Positions 49,601 through 61,600 of a DNA stretch of 64,000 bases are shown here, in pieces. Source of the DNA: Phalacrocorax aristotelis (Eukaryota > Chordata > Aves > Suliformes > Phalacrocoracidae); NCBI RefSeq assembly GCF_949628215.1, contig NC_134280.1, positions 49,006,621 to 49,070,620 on the forward strand, in the 5' to 3' direction. Every line of letters begins with the position of its first letter. Position 1 is the stretch's first letter. Below the pieces are notes generated by a model. The model worked only from the letters and a program-made list of their open reading frames with translations, made no database searches and was not told where the DNA came from. Position numbers and translations under genes: made by a program.

Positions 49601-52600
49601 ATCATCACCAACATGACAAAGGACTGCCAAAAGAAGCTGCAGGGAGCAAAGGGAACTTGTCAGTGAGAAATTTTTAATGGCTGGGGGGCTTTGTCTAGGG
49701 CTCACTCCTCAGTTAGGGTGAGTGTTAAGGTTGAGAGAAAGAGAAAGCCAGAGTTCCCAGCAGAGTGCAGGAGGAACAGGGTTGCCAAAGGATGGGTAAG
49801 CTGCAAAGAGAATGTGCCTGGGAGACACTTTTCACCTGGGCAACAACAGCAGCAATAAGCAAGTTGGATAAGTATGTTCACATGATGTAAAAAAGCCACG
49901 ATGTTTCCAAGTGCTGTTATCACCTAATGGAAGGCAACTCTTTTGCAACAATTCTCCAGCAGTAATATAGGCATTGGATGGAAATATTAAGTTGTTGGGA
50001 TCTCCATGCAAATTTTAGATTTGTTCAGCAGAAATAAATGACTACACATGGCAGGCTCTGGACAAGAACAAAAAAACCACTTTCCAGGAAAAGGCAAACT
50101 GTGAAAAAGGAGGGAGGAAGAAATCTGGAATGGAAAAAATTATGAGGGGGAAAAAAGTGAAATGCACTTACACTGTAAATATTTTACTGCCTGAACAATA
50201 AGATGAAGTTTGGAGTGTTATTGCTCTTTAATATGTCCAAATACTTTCAGTTTATTAATAAAGTACTTCAATCCCTTATTTTTTTACCTCAGCTCAAGGT
50301 AATTACCTCTCTCATATTGCAAGGAAAATTTACAGCTGGTCTTTAATACTGTGTCATTTTAAACTACTATATAATTAAAAAAAGCATACACACACACACA
50401 AGGGTCACTCATTTTCTTGTGTTTCTCAAGAAATATGAATTCCTTCTCTATCTGCGCTAGAACATTAGGTTTCAATTTACACACATTTCCTAGTACTATG
50501 GATACAGTTTTCCAGCTACTTTGCTTGTAAGTTAGTATTATTGAAGCTTTCTACTTTCAGAGATTTTTTTTTTATTTTACAGCTATGTCAGCCCCCAAAA
50601 ATATGCATTTGTACACCTTTATGGGAGGCACAGTTATATCTATTAAAAAGAGATATATTAATCATTACTCTGTACTAAAGAATTTATAATGTTCTTATTA
50701 ATGTATTATCAGTAATTCCATGTGCTAAATAGATTGCATCATAACATTCTTTAAAAAAAAGCAAAAGCAAAAAGCAAAAGCTTAGCTCCATATAGTTACT
50801 GCAGATGTTTCAATTATCCTCTCAAATTTTCCCTTTTTGTTTTAAAAACAAAACAAAACCTAACAACACCCCCCAAAAAAAAAAACCAAAACAACAAACC
50901 CCTTCATTTCATTTCTCCCCATCTTAAAAACGTTAAAGAATTTTACTTATCTCTTTTCTGCTAAAGTCACAGGCTTAGAAATGGATTCAGTCTGAACATT
51001 GGCCCCTCATATCAAGCCAGACAGGTAAATTTTTGTTTAAAAACCCTACAGAGTTTGCTGAAAAATCAATACAATCTAATAAATGCAGCCACAGCAGGGG
51101 TCTATATCAGACCTTGTCTAGATTACAAGTCTCATTTTACTGATTTATCCCTGGATGCCAGAGCCAAGACAGAGGGACAGAGAGAAGAGGAAAAATAAAT
51201 CTCTCATTTGCAAGCAAGACCAAAGGAAGACTCACACCAAGTGAGCTTGCAGGGTGCATTTATTTGAAAAAGTTTAACTGCCACCTTCTGCCTCCTTGCT
51301 ACTACAGCTGAACTGTGTGCTTGGGGAGGTAGTTATTCCCTCCCCTTCCCAAATCACCTGGGTGTAGCCCTCACCTTGCTGCTGGGACACCACAGGCTGC
51401 TATATGCTCACTGAGGGTGCTGCAAGCCTGCCCTTACTCTCACTACGGTGAAGCATGCACTGCAGAGAAACAAAGCCCCAGGTTAACCCCCGACATGTAC
51501 GTGCAGTCAAGAAATTTGGAGAGAGATGTTTTGCAGCAGATACAAGTGAGCTTGTGAAATCTCGCAGCTTGAAACCCCACTACTTTTCTCAGTGCAGAAA
51601 ACCACAATAGCTGTTTCAGGTATAGCACCAAGAAGTGCAGCTAAGAGAAAGGCTTCAAGTAAGTTTTCAAATGCCCTGAGTTTTGGAAGACAGGACCCAA
51701 AGCTCCAGAAAAATCACTTTTCAGCGAAGACCCTCCCACAACGTGCCTGTGCTCACTACTCTTGTGAAGTAAGCTGCACTGAAATAATTGGGAATTTAAA
51801 AGAAAAAATAAAAATCAGGAAGCAGTCACACACCATGCTGTAAAATGTAGACACTTTCCAGGCAATTCCTTCTTTTTCCTGGTACAGATATTTTCCCCTT
51901 CCCCCCACCTATTAGAGAAATTGAGGTGCGTTTCTCCATCCGTACCCAGAGGAGCAATTCCACTTCCCCGATCACAGTAACTGAAGATGGAGGCTGTCCC
52001 AGCCGTAACAGCTGGGGCTTCTCTTTCAAATCAGCAGTGCCAGCAGCGACGGGCACATTCTCCCTCCCTCCACCTTGCCAGGAGCTGGTCATCCCCAACT
52101 GGGGCCATGGAGGCCCTTCCTGTGCGGGGTCCCGCTACGCTCCAGGCAAAACAGTACCCATCTGACTTTGCCAAAGGCAAATTATGTTGCCTGTCAGGAG
52201 CACTCTGCCAGCAGCCTGGCCACGGTGACAGACTCCAGGCAGAACCAACAGGAAGGATTTTGGGGCAATAGCCCTGCCACTAGCACGCCTTGCTCTACTG
52301 TGGGTGGTAGATTCAAGCAGAAGGGTGGCAAACAGCAGCTAAGTAGTTTTGGCAGCAGTTCCACAGAAAACATCAAGGAGGCTCAAGCCATCACAGGTGA
52401 CTTCACACCTTGTCTGAAAGCCACGTCTCTGCAGAGCAGCGAGGCACAAAAAAATTCTCCTGCTAATCAAAAAATATTACTATTTCCCAATAAGCCACTA
52501 CTCTTGGGGGGTAAAAAACATTTATATGAACATCCATTTAATTATGGACAAATTTTGTTTTCCTTTCATGTCTCCAAGCCAAACATGGCCAGTATGCCTT

Positions 52601-55600
52601 TAAAAAGCCATGTTAAAATTGAGAAATTAATACTAGTTCATGAGACAGAAACATAAGCTGCGAACAGGAGTAAACTGATTCAGAGCAAACTCAAAATAAT
52701 TGACCCTATTTTGCTGGGTGAAAAAAAAAATCAATTTTTCTTCTACATATTACAGTATTTCTTAAATACAGCCCCCTCTTCTAGCCAACTGAGGTTTTGT
52801 GTTCTAGTGTTAAACCACATTTTACAGGCTCTACGAGTGCATAACCACTGCTTCTTGGATAATCTGATGTTAATTTGAGGAAAAAAGCATCACCCAAACT
52901 TACTTGGCAAGTAATTTTTACAAAGTTATTGCCAGTTGCACACAAATACCTACATACTTCTAGGCAGTGTAGTGCAAGACGCAAATGTGTGAGCTGCAGC
53001 ATCTCATGCCTGGAGCATCCCCCCATCCTTTTTTTTTTTTCCTCCTTAGAAAGAGAGGAAATAGCAACAGAAGCACAGAGAACATTTCATTCCTACATAG
53101 AAAACAAACTGCAAGATAAATATGAAATAACATCCTAAAATGACTCTTCTAGAGGCAGCTTTGTTCCAAACCGATTAAAAAGATAGTCCACTTCAAGAGA
53201 GACAGTAAGGCTGGGAAAGTAAGAAGGAGAGCAGACCAGGCAGACTGAGTAGGCAGCACTGCTATGACCTAGACCACAACGCGCCAGCAAGGCTGCAGCT
53301 ATGGGAAAATCCCGTGGCTGGGCCCCCCAGCTCTGCACCGGCAAGTCACCGCTCCAGGCGGGAGCTCTGCTCAGCCGGGGCATGGCACGCCATCCCACAC
53401 TACGCTTTCAGCGGTAGCAACCAGGCACCATTGCAAGTGAATCATGCGCATGTACGGAGCTGATGCACACGGGGCCTGAAAGCAGGCGTCCCTGCTGCCG
53501 CTGCCACACAGGACTTGGTCCTCTGCTCGCTCACAGTAATGGGGCTGATGCCGGCTGACCCCGTCCATGATAACAAAGCTAGGCTGTTGCTATGGAGTCT
53601 CTGGAGCTGCTCCGTGAAAGCTCAGTCCTAGAAAGTGCCAAATGAAGCAGAAATAATTATCAGACCTGCATGAACGGAGGTTCCTAGCTAGGAAGGAGAG
53701 AAATACAATAATAAAGATCAGTTTGACCCAAAAGAGGATTGCAGACATATGGCTGAGCTCTGCAAATCACACAAGTGTGAATTCTCTCCCCTTGTGCAGT
53801 GGCCAAGTTGCTGCAGCCCCTGGCAGCAGACAGCACTTGGCCAGAGAAGAGCTAGCACTGCCTTTATCCAGCAATAACCATCACTCCAATAACCTACACA
53901 ACTATTTCCTTGCCTTACTGTGAAACATGTAAAAGTAGAAACCTGGCACCAAGGAAAGAAATGTCACACACACCAGGTTTTTCTTTTTGACTAAGCAGGA
54001 GAGAGGGAAACATGGCACTTTCAGCTGTTAGCACAGCTTTACAAAGCAGTCTTTCAAAGGAGAGCAAGCATCACAAGAGGTGCTGGATAGGCTGGAGTCC
54101 CAGAAAGACATGCAGCAGAGACTTAAGCAAAAGCTTTATGGTGCTACAGTAGAGGAAGGAGTGCATGTTTCCCCCTACCACTGCAGCCGCCTTGCACAGC
54201 CAGCTCACCTACACCACAGGAAGGTTCACCAGTCCCACTTCAGACTGCTCTGAAGAGAGAGGACAAAACTCAGTTTTGGCTTGGATCTGGGTTGCCTCGT
54301 TGCTGCTGCTTACTTTCGCAGCTATCCATTACCACCTTGTTATTTTGACTTTGCTTGACACCCCAACAACATGGGTGCTTGCACGTTGCGGTTTCTATGG
54401 TTTTGCATACAAACAGAAAGCTGGGCCTAATTTTGAGTCAGGACTTGTCACCTCCCACGGCTCTCCACTGCAGCAGGCTGGAAATTATGTAACAGCTTCA
54501 CTTCTGGTTTTAAGACATCAAAACTTTCATTGGATTAAACGAGGAAATACAGTCCACTTGCCATCTGTCATCCTCCAGCTCTGCCAGTGCAGGCAGTGGA
54601 TGTCAGGCTGGAGAGGCATCATCTCTGGGCATCTGACTTTCATTCATTTGCAGCCCGTGGGTGCTGGGAGAGGTTACAGTGCCTGGGAAGGGATCAAGTC
54701 TCTCCACCCTCGGGGGGAGACGGTTTGGAGTTAATATGCATAAACCGGGCAGTTCTGCTAAAGTGGTTAGCTGTGAAATAACTGGTATTTCCATTTTCCC
54801 CCATGAGTTTCAAGATTAACAAGCCCCCAGAGAGTGAAAAGAAACAGTTCATCCTTTCCAAAGGTTTTGTTTCAGGCTGTTTGCAGAATCAGGAAGACGA
54901 TGCATCAATTTATGAACACGCGCTAGCTTTATATTTCAAAAATTTTCTCCACAACCATGAGGGTCAGACAGCATGAAAACGAAGGGAGCTTACCCGAAAA
55001 ATCTTACAGCTGCCCCAGAGAAATCCCAAATGGCGATACACCCTGTTCCTCCAAGTCCCAGCCTCTTACCTTCCATGGTCATAGGATTCCTCCCTGTTGA
55101 AGTTCAGCTGACCACCAGAGAACTAACCCAACACTGAGAGGAGATGGTGCCCTGCTGGGTTACCAAGCAGAGGGGTGGGTACAAAGTGCCTCTTTTCAGC
55201 AGCAGGAAATTATTGGATCAGTTCACGGGCAAAGCCAGTACTGGAAAACCTGGAGCATGAAGCGTTACTTTAAAGCAGATCTGCAGCAGATATGAGAGTC
55301 CCGACTAACCTGGCATTTACACCCCGACTCTGATCCAAGAAGCTGGCTTGTATACATAATAGGGTTGCTAAAAAGGCAGATTTATAAACACAAATCTCCT
55401 TCAGAATGAAACATCTGAGTTCCCATTGAAACCCTTACAGGAATTAAATTTCTCTTTCAAACACAGAACAGACTCAGTAACTCTGGTATGATGATGGTTT
55501 GGTAGCAGAGAAGGACGGCCTAAACCCTATCCATTTCCTAAACGCTATCTGTTTCCTAAACATTCTTTTAGCAACTTCAGGAGCTAGAAAATTGTAATTT

Positions 55601-58600
55601 GCATGAGTGTGGGTGAAAAGGACTTGCAAGTAATCAAGTCAAGTTGATCACAAAGGTAGATTTGTCTCACTGTAAAAGTGGTTAGAAAGTGGTTAGAAAA
55701 ACCTCTGTGTGTGTATGCAAAATATACATAATGTAAGAGCTAGAACTTTTAAAACAATGGAAAATGTGATTTTAAAAATTATCTTATGGCTCATATTACA
55801 AGTGCTGTGGCATATTTAAGTCAATTTGTCACATCTAAATATTACATAATCCAGTTAGTTGCTCTAATTGCTGCTAGGATATTTAAAACTGCCTGGTTAC
55901 ACATGAGAGCAGATCCTTCATGGTCCATTTCAATCTAAGAGAACAGCAAACTTAGTTCTCAGGACAGCTTTTTAGTGGGCTTTAACAGGTGGAGGCAGAA
56001 GTCACTGCCAAACGATGCAATTCCACTCCTCATCGTGGTGACCCACTCCCATCACTCCCCCCCCGCCATGTCAGAGGTGATGAGCACAACAAGTCAAAGG
56101 AAGTAGGTAACTTTATTTTTTCTTTCAAGGTTATTTTTCAGCCAAACCAGCAGCCTGATTCAACTCTGCTCATTTTGGTGGCAGCAGTATTGCTGTAAAT
56201 CAGCTGGCATCAGCAGTGAAACTGAACCCACAGACGGATTAAATAATGTTGTCAGCCCTTCTTTGGCACATGAATAGTCCTTCCCCGCTCCACGGCCCGA
56301 GGTTTTTTGAGTAAAGACATTCAGGAGGGAGTGGTAACTTATCACTGCCACATGCTGTCAGCCTAGAATCTGAAATAAGTCTGCATCTTTGCTCACAGCG
56401 GGGGAAAAAGCTCATTTCCTAGAATAGCCTTTATCTCACAGTTTGTCTCATGGCTTGCCAATGAAGCCACCAAGAGTTTTACTTCAGGCTAAGTCTGACA
56501 GATGCCAAGTCACTCCTCTCAACACTCAGCAAAAATAAAACCATCCCAGAAATTAAATTTGAGTCCCAGTGGTTTCAGCGGGAGTACAGCAGCTGCAGGT
56601 TAACCATATATAGGCTGAGGTATTTGCACAAGTGTGAACAGACTGACAGCAAAAACACACTCAGAGGTGCGCGCAGCCAAGCCCTTGCACTGCGCTCTCC
56701 CCGAGGCAAAGGCCACAACTCTGTCAGCAGGACTGCAGCGCTAAGTACCTGCATCGCGACCGTGGCCTGTGGCTGAAGACCTGCCATTAGGGTGAAGGAG
56801 CAGTTTTTGCTCCTGCTTTTGCAGAAAACATTGCTGGTGATCAGATCCTCCTCCAGGACAAGATCAGATGCCCTCAGCCTGCTAAGAGGGATGCAACACA
56901 GTTATCCAGCCTCCAGCAGTGAGCAGGCTATAATCTAAACAGTCTCTTCCGTTGTCAGCTCTACTTCTAAGAGATCTAAGGAGTCTCAGCTAATGCCACT
57001 AGCCCCGGCACGACTATGACAGGCTTGAGGTTTACAGTCTGGAGGAAGAGAACAACACATCCAAACCCCAGCGCTGGGAGCCATCCAGTTAGTTGCTCTA
57101 ATTGCTGCTAGGAGCCTGGGTCCCCATGGCTCCTCTTGCACAGCGACACGATGCAGCTGTGTCTTACTCAGCGCTGGAACCCACCGAGGCCTCTTTCAGT
57201 ACCCTCTGAATTTTCAAAACCAGATAACAGTCATACATCAGCACCTCACATCCCTTGAGACCATGCTCAATTCAGGCTTACGGGTGCATGAAGTTGCCTC
57301 TGGACACCTTCTGTTTATTCCAGCCTTGCACACCATGCCTAACGCTGTAGTGCCTGGGTACCTGATCAAGACCTTTCAAAATTCAATTCACCACATATAT
57401 TTAGTCACAAACTTTCATTTGCCTGTTTTTAAATGGCAGAAGCAGTAGCAGATTTCCACTTAAGGCAGGCATTTTGCAGTACAGGTTCACAGCCTCTCCA
57501 CCAGGCTGCCACCAGACCCCTGCTCACAGTCCAGGAAACGTTCTGTCATTCGACGCCAGCAGCCACCTCTTTCCAGTAAATGACTTGTGCAGATAGGGTC
57601 TAAAAGAAGTGAAACATAACTGCCCTAGGGGCAGGAGTTTGCTTTTCACTTTATAGCACAGCGGGGGGGATTTTTTTAAGTCATGTAATCTAATACTGAT
57701 AGGAAACAATACTAGTCTTTTTCCCCTTTCTAAGCACAGTACGCAGCAGCATCACCCACTTTAGAAAGTACTGAAATTTTCTCTCTCCCTCTCTTACTCC
57801 AAGGGAAGAAAACACTTTTGTTTTCAGCACTCTCCTTTTTTTAATCAACACTACACTGAACAACTTACAACACTGAAAGCCATCAGCGCTCTCTCAAAAC
57901 CATCCAACACACTTTCATGTGGTTACATTTGAACCTCTGTCTATCCGGACAGTATCAGTGAAAGGCAATAACACTTATCCACAGTTGTGATTGGTCAGGT
58001 CTTCCCTCATCCTTCATCTTTCGCTTTTTCTCAGGTTGCATTTATATTTGTGGGACTAAAAGGCAAACAGTACCCAGGTTGATTTCCTGCTGATAGGGAC
58101 TTCCTTCTCTGCCCCCCCGTCCCCATACCAGTCAGCCGTTATCTTTTTTCTTCCCCTTTGCTGGCCCCTGTTGCAGAAAATCTACTCCTGAATTCTCTAT
58201 ACTAGAGAATTAGAGTGAAAAAAATGATTAAACTCTTCAAGTGAATTCCTTCTTGACCTTGGCAGGCTGTTAGCAGCCTTCCTTAAGCACAAAGGAAGAT
58301 TATCCTTAATTTAGTACATACACCCATAAATATAATTACTCCCAAGGCTATATGGTCCAACTTAAAAAAGTCCAGAACCTCCATCATCTTCCGTAGCAAA
58401 ACAAAAATGAAATTTGTAGGCTATGTGCATGTAAAAGGGGATCCTAATTTTTTTATAGGCTAAAGAGCTGAAGAGAGCAAACCTCAAAAGAAAGCAAGCA
58501 AATCATGTAATACCTGAAAGTAATCTGTGATGAAGGATCCAAGTTCACTCTTCAGCAGCCGTCTGTAGACAGAAGGAATGCAGCCATGAAGTAACAGCCA

Positions 58601-61600
58601 TTGCTGGTCATTTCTTACACATATATCTGCACTTCACTACCAGTCATACCAAACATACATGAGTATACGTGAATGTGTCATTTTGGCTGCAGTTATTAGA
58701 TTTCTTTTACATTTAAATATATATTCTACAAATGCCCACAAAGAGTATTCTCAAATTATGAAGGAATGAAACAGTTTTCCTGAAGTCTTCTATTTATAAG
58801 CCATACACCTAGAACAAGCAAAGGAAAAAAAAACAAAAAACCCACAAACCATTTACCCCACTGAATGCCCAGAAAGTCAGAAAGTTGGGAAGATGATTTA
58901 AAGTTATTTAGTTTTAAATTCATCATTTTTTCTGCCTTTTGTTTAAACAAAGATGCCTTTCATTTAACTGAAAATAGCATATCTCCCTAATGCTGTACTT
59001 CCTTTTTTCTTGGAAGTAGAAGGTGGGAGGATAAGGAGAGGAGCAACGAAGTAAACACAGAAGCAGAAGCTGTGGCTTCCCCATGACTACTGCATTTAAA
59101 GGAAAAAAAAAAAAAAAAGGCATATTTTTCAAGAAATAAATTCTAGAAATTTAACAAGAGGCGTTTTAAATACATGCAGACAGAAGCTACTCTAAACAAA
59201 TATTTCTGATTAAGTCTGTGGGATTTTAAATCAGGATGTGATAAAAGTTTAACACTCTAATACATATCTGTATTTCAAAGCACCAGTATAAAAATCAGGA
59301 TTGTTTTACATCAGGAAAAGCACCAGGGGAACAAAAAAAAAAAACCAAACCACCACTAAAAGTTCAGAGCATTTGCACTTTCAGTGGCTGTGAGCATAAA
59401 TCCTGTAGCAGTAAATTCTGCAGCAGTAAATTCTGCCTAAAATTTAAAAAGCACCCAACACTTTCTACTGCAAAACACTGCATTTTTATGCTGTTTTAAG
59501 AGTTTTGCTTTTCACCAATATGAAGTATAATCAAGAGTGCTCAGAAATGGCATTTGAATCAGGGACCATCCAGTTCTCAGGCTGGGTTCTTACTAACGAA
59601 GTACACCATTTTTCCCTAATCTTTCATGAAAGTTGATTTTGAAAGCAACGTTCCTCCCTGACTGTTTTGTAACACTTCTACGTTTATTCGCATGCCAACA
59701 TGCCTTTACTCTTTCTCTCTTAGAGTGGTTATATTCATCCTGCCCATCTCAAAGCACATTTCTATGAGATGGATAAACCAGATAAGTCTTTGGGGGCCCA
59801 TTTGCCAGAAGCTTTTCCACCAGCTTCAGCAGAACCCAGGGGGCTCTCCACCAGCTGACTGACAGGCCCATGGCAGGACTTCACCTCATGCAGGTAGACC
59901 AGCAACCAGAGGCTTGCACCTGAGAGAGAACCCAAGCTGGGGGTCTCCTCTGAATCATGGCCAGGTCACCTCCTCCTTCCTGAAATCCCATCTCGCAGTG
60001 GCATTTTTTACATTTCCTCTTACTGTGACAACTGACTGGCAGAGCAGTTAAAAAAAAAAGTTTCCAGTGAGATGATATCAAATCACAGCAAGATAAAAAT
60101 TTGGTGGCAGCAATCCAGAGCAAAATGTTGCCACTGGCTCATTTCCTGGTCCTGTCATTACTGTCCTAGTTTAAAACTCTCCTGCGTTTCCCATTCCTGT
60201 CAAATAACTAAGTGCTGCGGCAGAATCTGTGAGTCTTCTAAAGCACTGCATTTGCTAACTTCCACCAAGGAGCTGAATGGAGAACTACAAACACGGAAAA
60301 CACACCAGCTCAGCCTAATGGCACACAAGAGTTGGCTGTCCAACAGGTCTGGCTTTTTGCCCAGTGTCAAGCTAGATATTCACCTCGTGCACACAGAGCT
60401 AACATTGTGTGGGGAGCTACATCAAAAGTCACAGGTGTCAGGCTGCAGGTGTGCATACAAACATACATGCGGATGCATGTCCTTTGCTCCTCAGATGGAC
60501 GTTAATGAGCTACTTGAATGTTGAAACAGCCTATTTAGGGAATGACATTTGGAGATGTAACCAATGCTCAGGGCACCTGCAGGAACATTAATCACGTATT
60601 TCAAGGTGATTGCTTCCAAGTGCTGTCTGGGAGTGCGCGTCCATGGAAGAGGGCATTTCCCCTCCTACCATCAGCACTGCTTACAAAGCATACACAGTTC
60701 ACAAAGAATTTCCTGTTCTGCACCCAGCTCTTGACAGTCTAGATCCACTTCAGAAACTCCAGAAGCCTCTGGGGCCAAGCCCAGGCAACACAGCTATCCT
60801 GCCTGGTGTAGTGCCTCCCTGCAAGGGTAGGAAGGAGGACCTGCTTGCACTGGGGAGAGAAAGCAGGCTACAGCCACCACGGCAGACAAGTCACAAAACA
60901 GAAAGCTGGTCCCCAAGTCGGCCACCAGGCTGTGGGTTAGGGTATTTCCAAAGTCTTATGACTTTTGTTTTTCTTTTCATGTACAGAAATACTCAACCCA
61001 TGGAGAGTTAAGACTGCTCCAAGTACTTTAACATAACTTGAGGACTTCCGACATGAGCATACTAAAATCCCATTAAAGCATGCAACACTGCCCTCACTCA
61101 GCTCTCAAAAGGAATTATGTTAAACTTTCACCTTTGGGACCAGATCAAGTAGGACAGAGTCTCATGCCCTGCAAGCTGCATTTATTTTGAAAGTAGGGGA
61201 AGGGGTAGTTTAGGTTGTTACTTAGTACGTGCTTAGACCAAATTGCCATTTGAACCTTGGCGCTCAGGAAAAATGCAATGGGAGGGGGGTGGGGAGCACA
61301 TAAAAAAGGAGAAGCAGAGACCTATATGACAGCATTCACGATGAATTAATATGGATGTAATGGGAAAGAGAAAGGGAGGAGGAACTACATCCATGAGCTC
61401 TGACAATAGTCCTCTTAGCAGCACTTGGAAGCAAGGCAAGAATAAATTGTTCTTTGTTTACTCTACAGTCCCATCCATTGCCAACCAAACTTTCCAAATA
61501 ATCAGAGTGAAACCACAGATAATCATGAAACCTGCTTAAAAAAAACCAGAGTAATTATATTTTTAATCATCACTAGCATCAGTGTTAGAAAATGTTTGTT

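Larger units (their letters stand above)
46412..58513 (-). other. PRR5L: PRR5L intron 3 (12.1 kb)
   Basis: GT-AG intron (GTATTA donor at 58513). It contains A/C-rich low-complexity stretches (48514-48582, 50842-50901), a short CA repeat (50388-50400), an 11-bp tandem duplication (55678-55699), a 31-bp exact direct repeat (55849-55879 and 57083-57113) and a 9-bp-arm palindrome (58191-58211). Open frames near 52075-52656 and 54165-54734 (+) show no homology. Confidence 0.8.

Noticed and set aside
52075..52656. 193-codon + strand open frame in PRR5L intron 3
   Set aside because: Intronic, antisense to the gene, no homology recognised. A GC-rich patch accounts for the missing stops.
54165..54734. 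189-codon + strand open frame in PRR5L intron 3 with one hydrophobic stretch
   Set aside because: Same reasons. One hydrophobic segment is not enough to claim a membrane protein.
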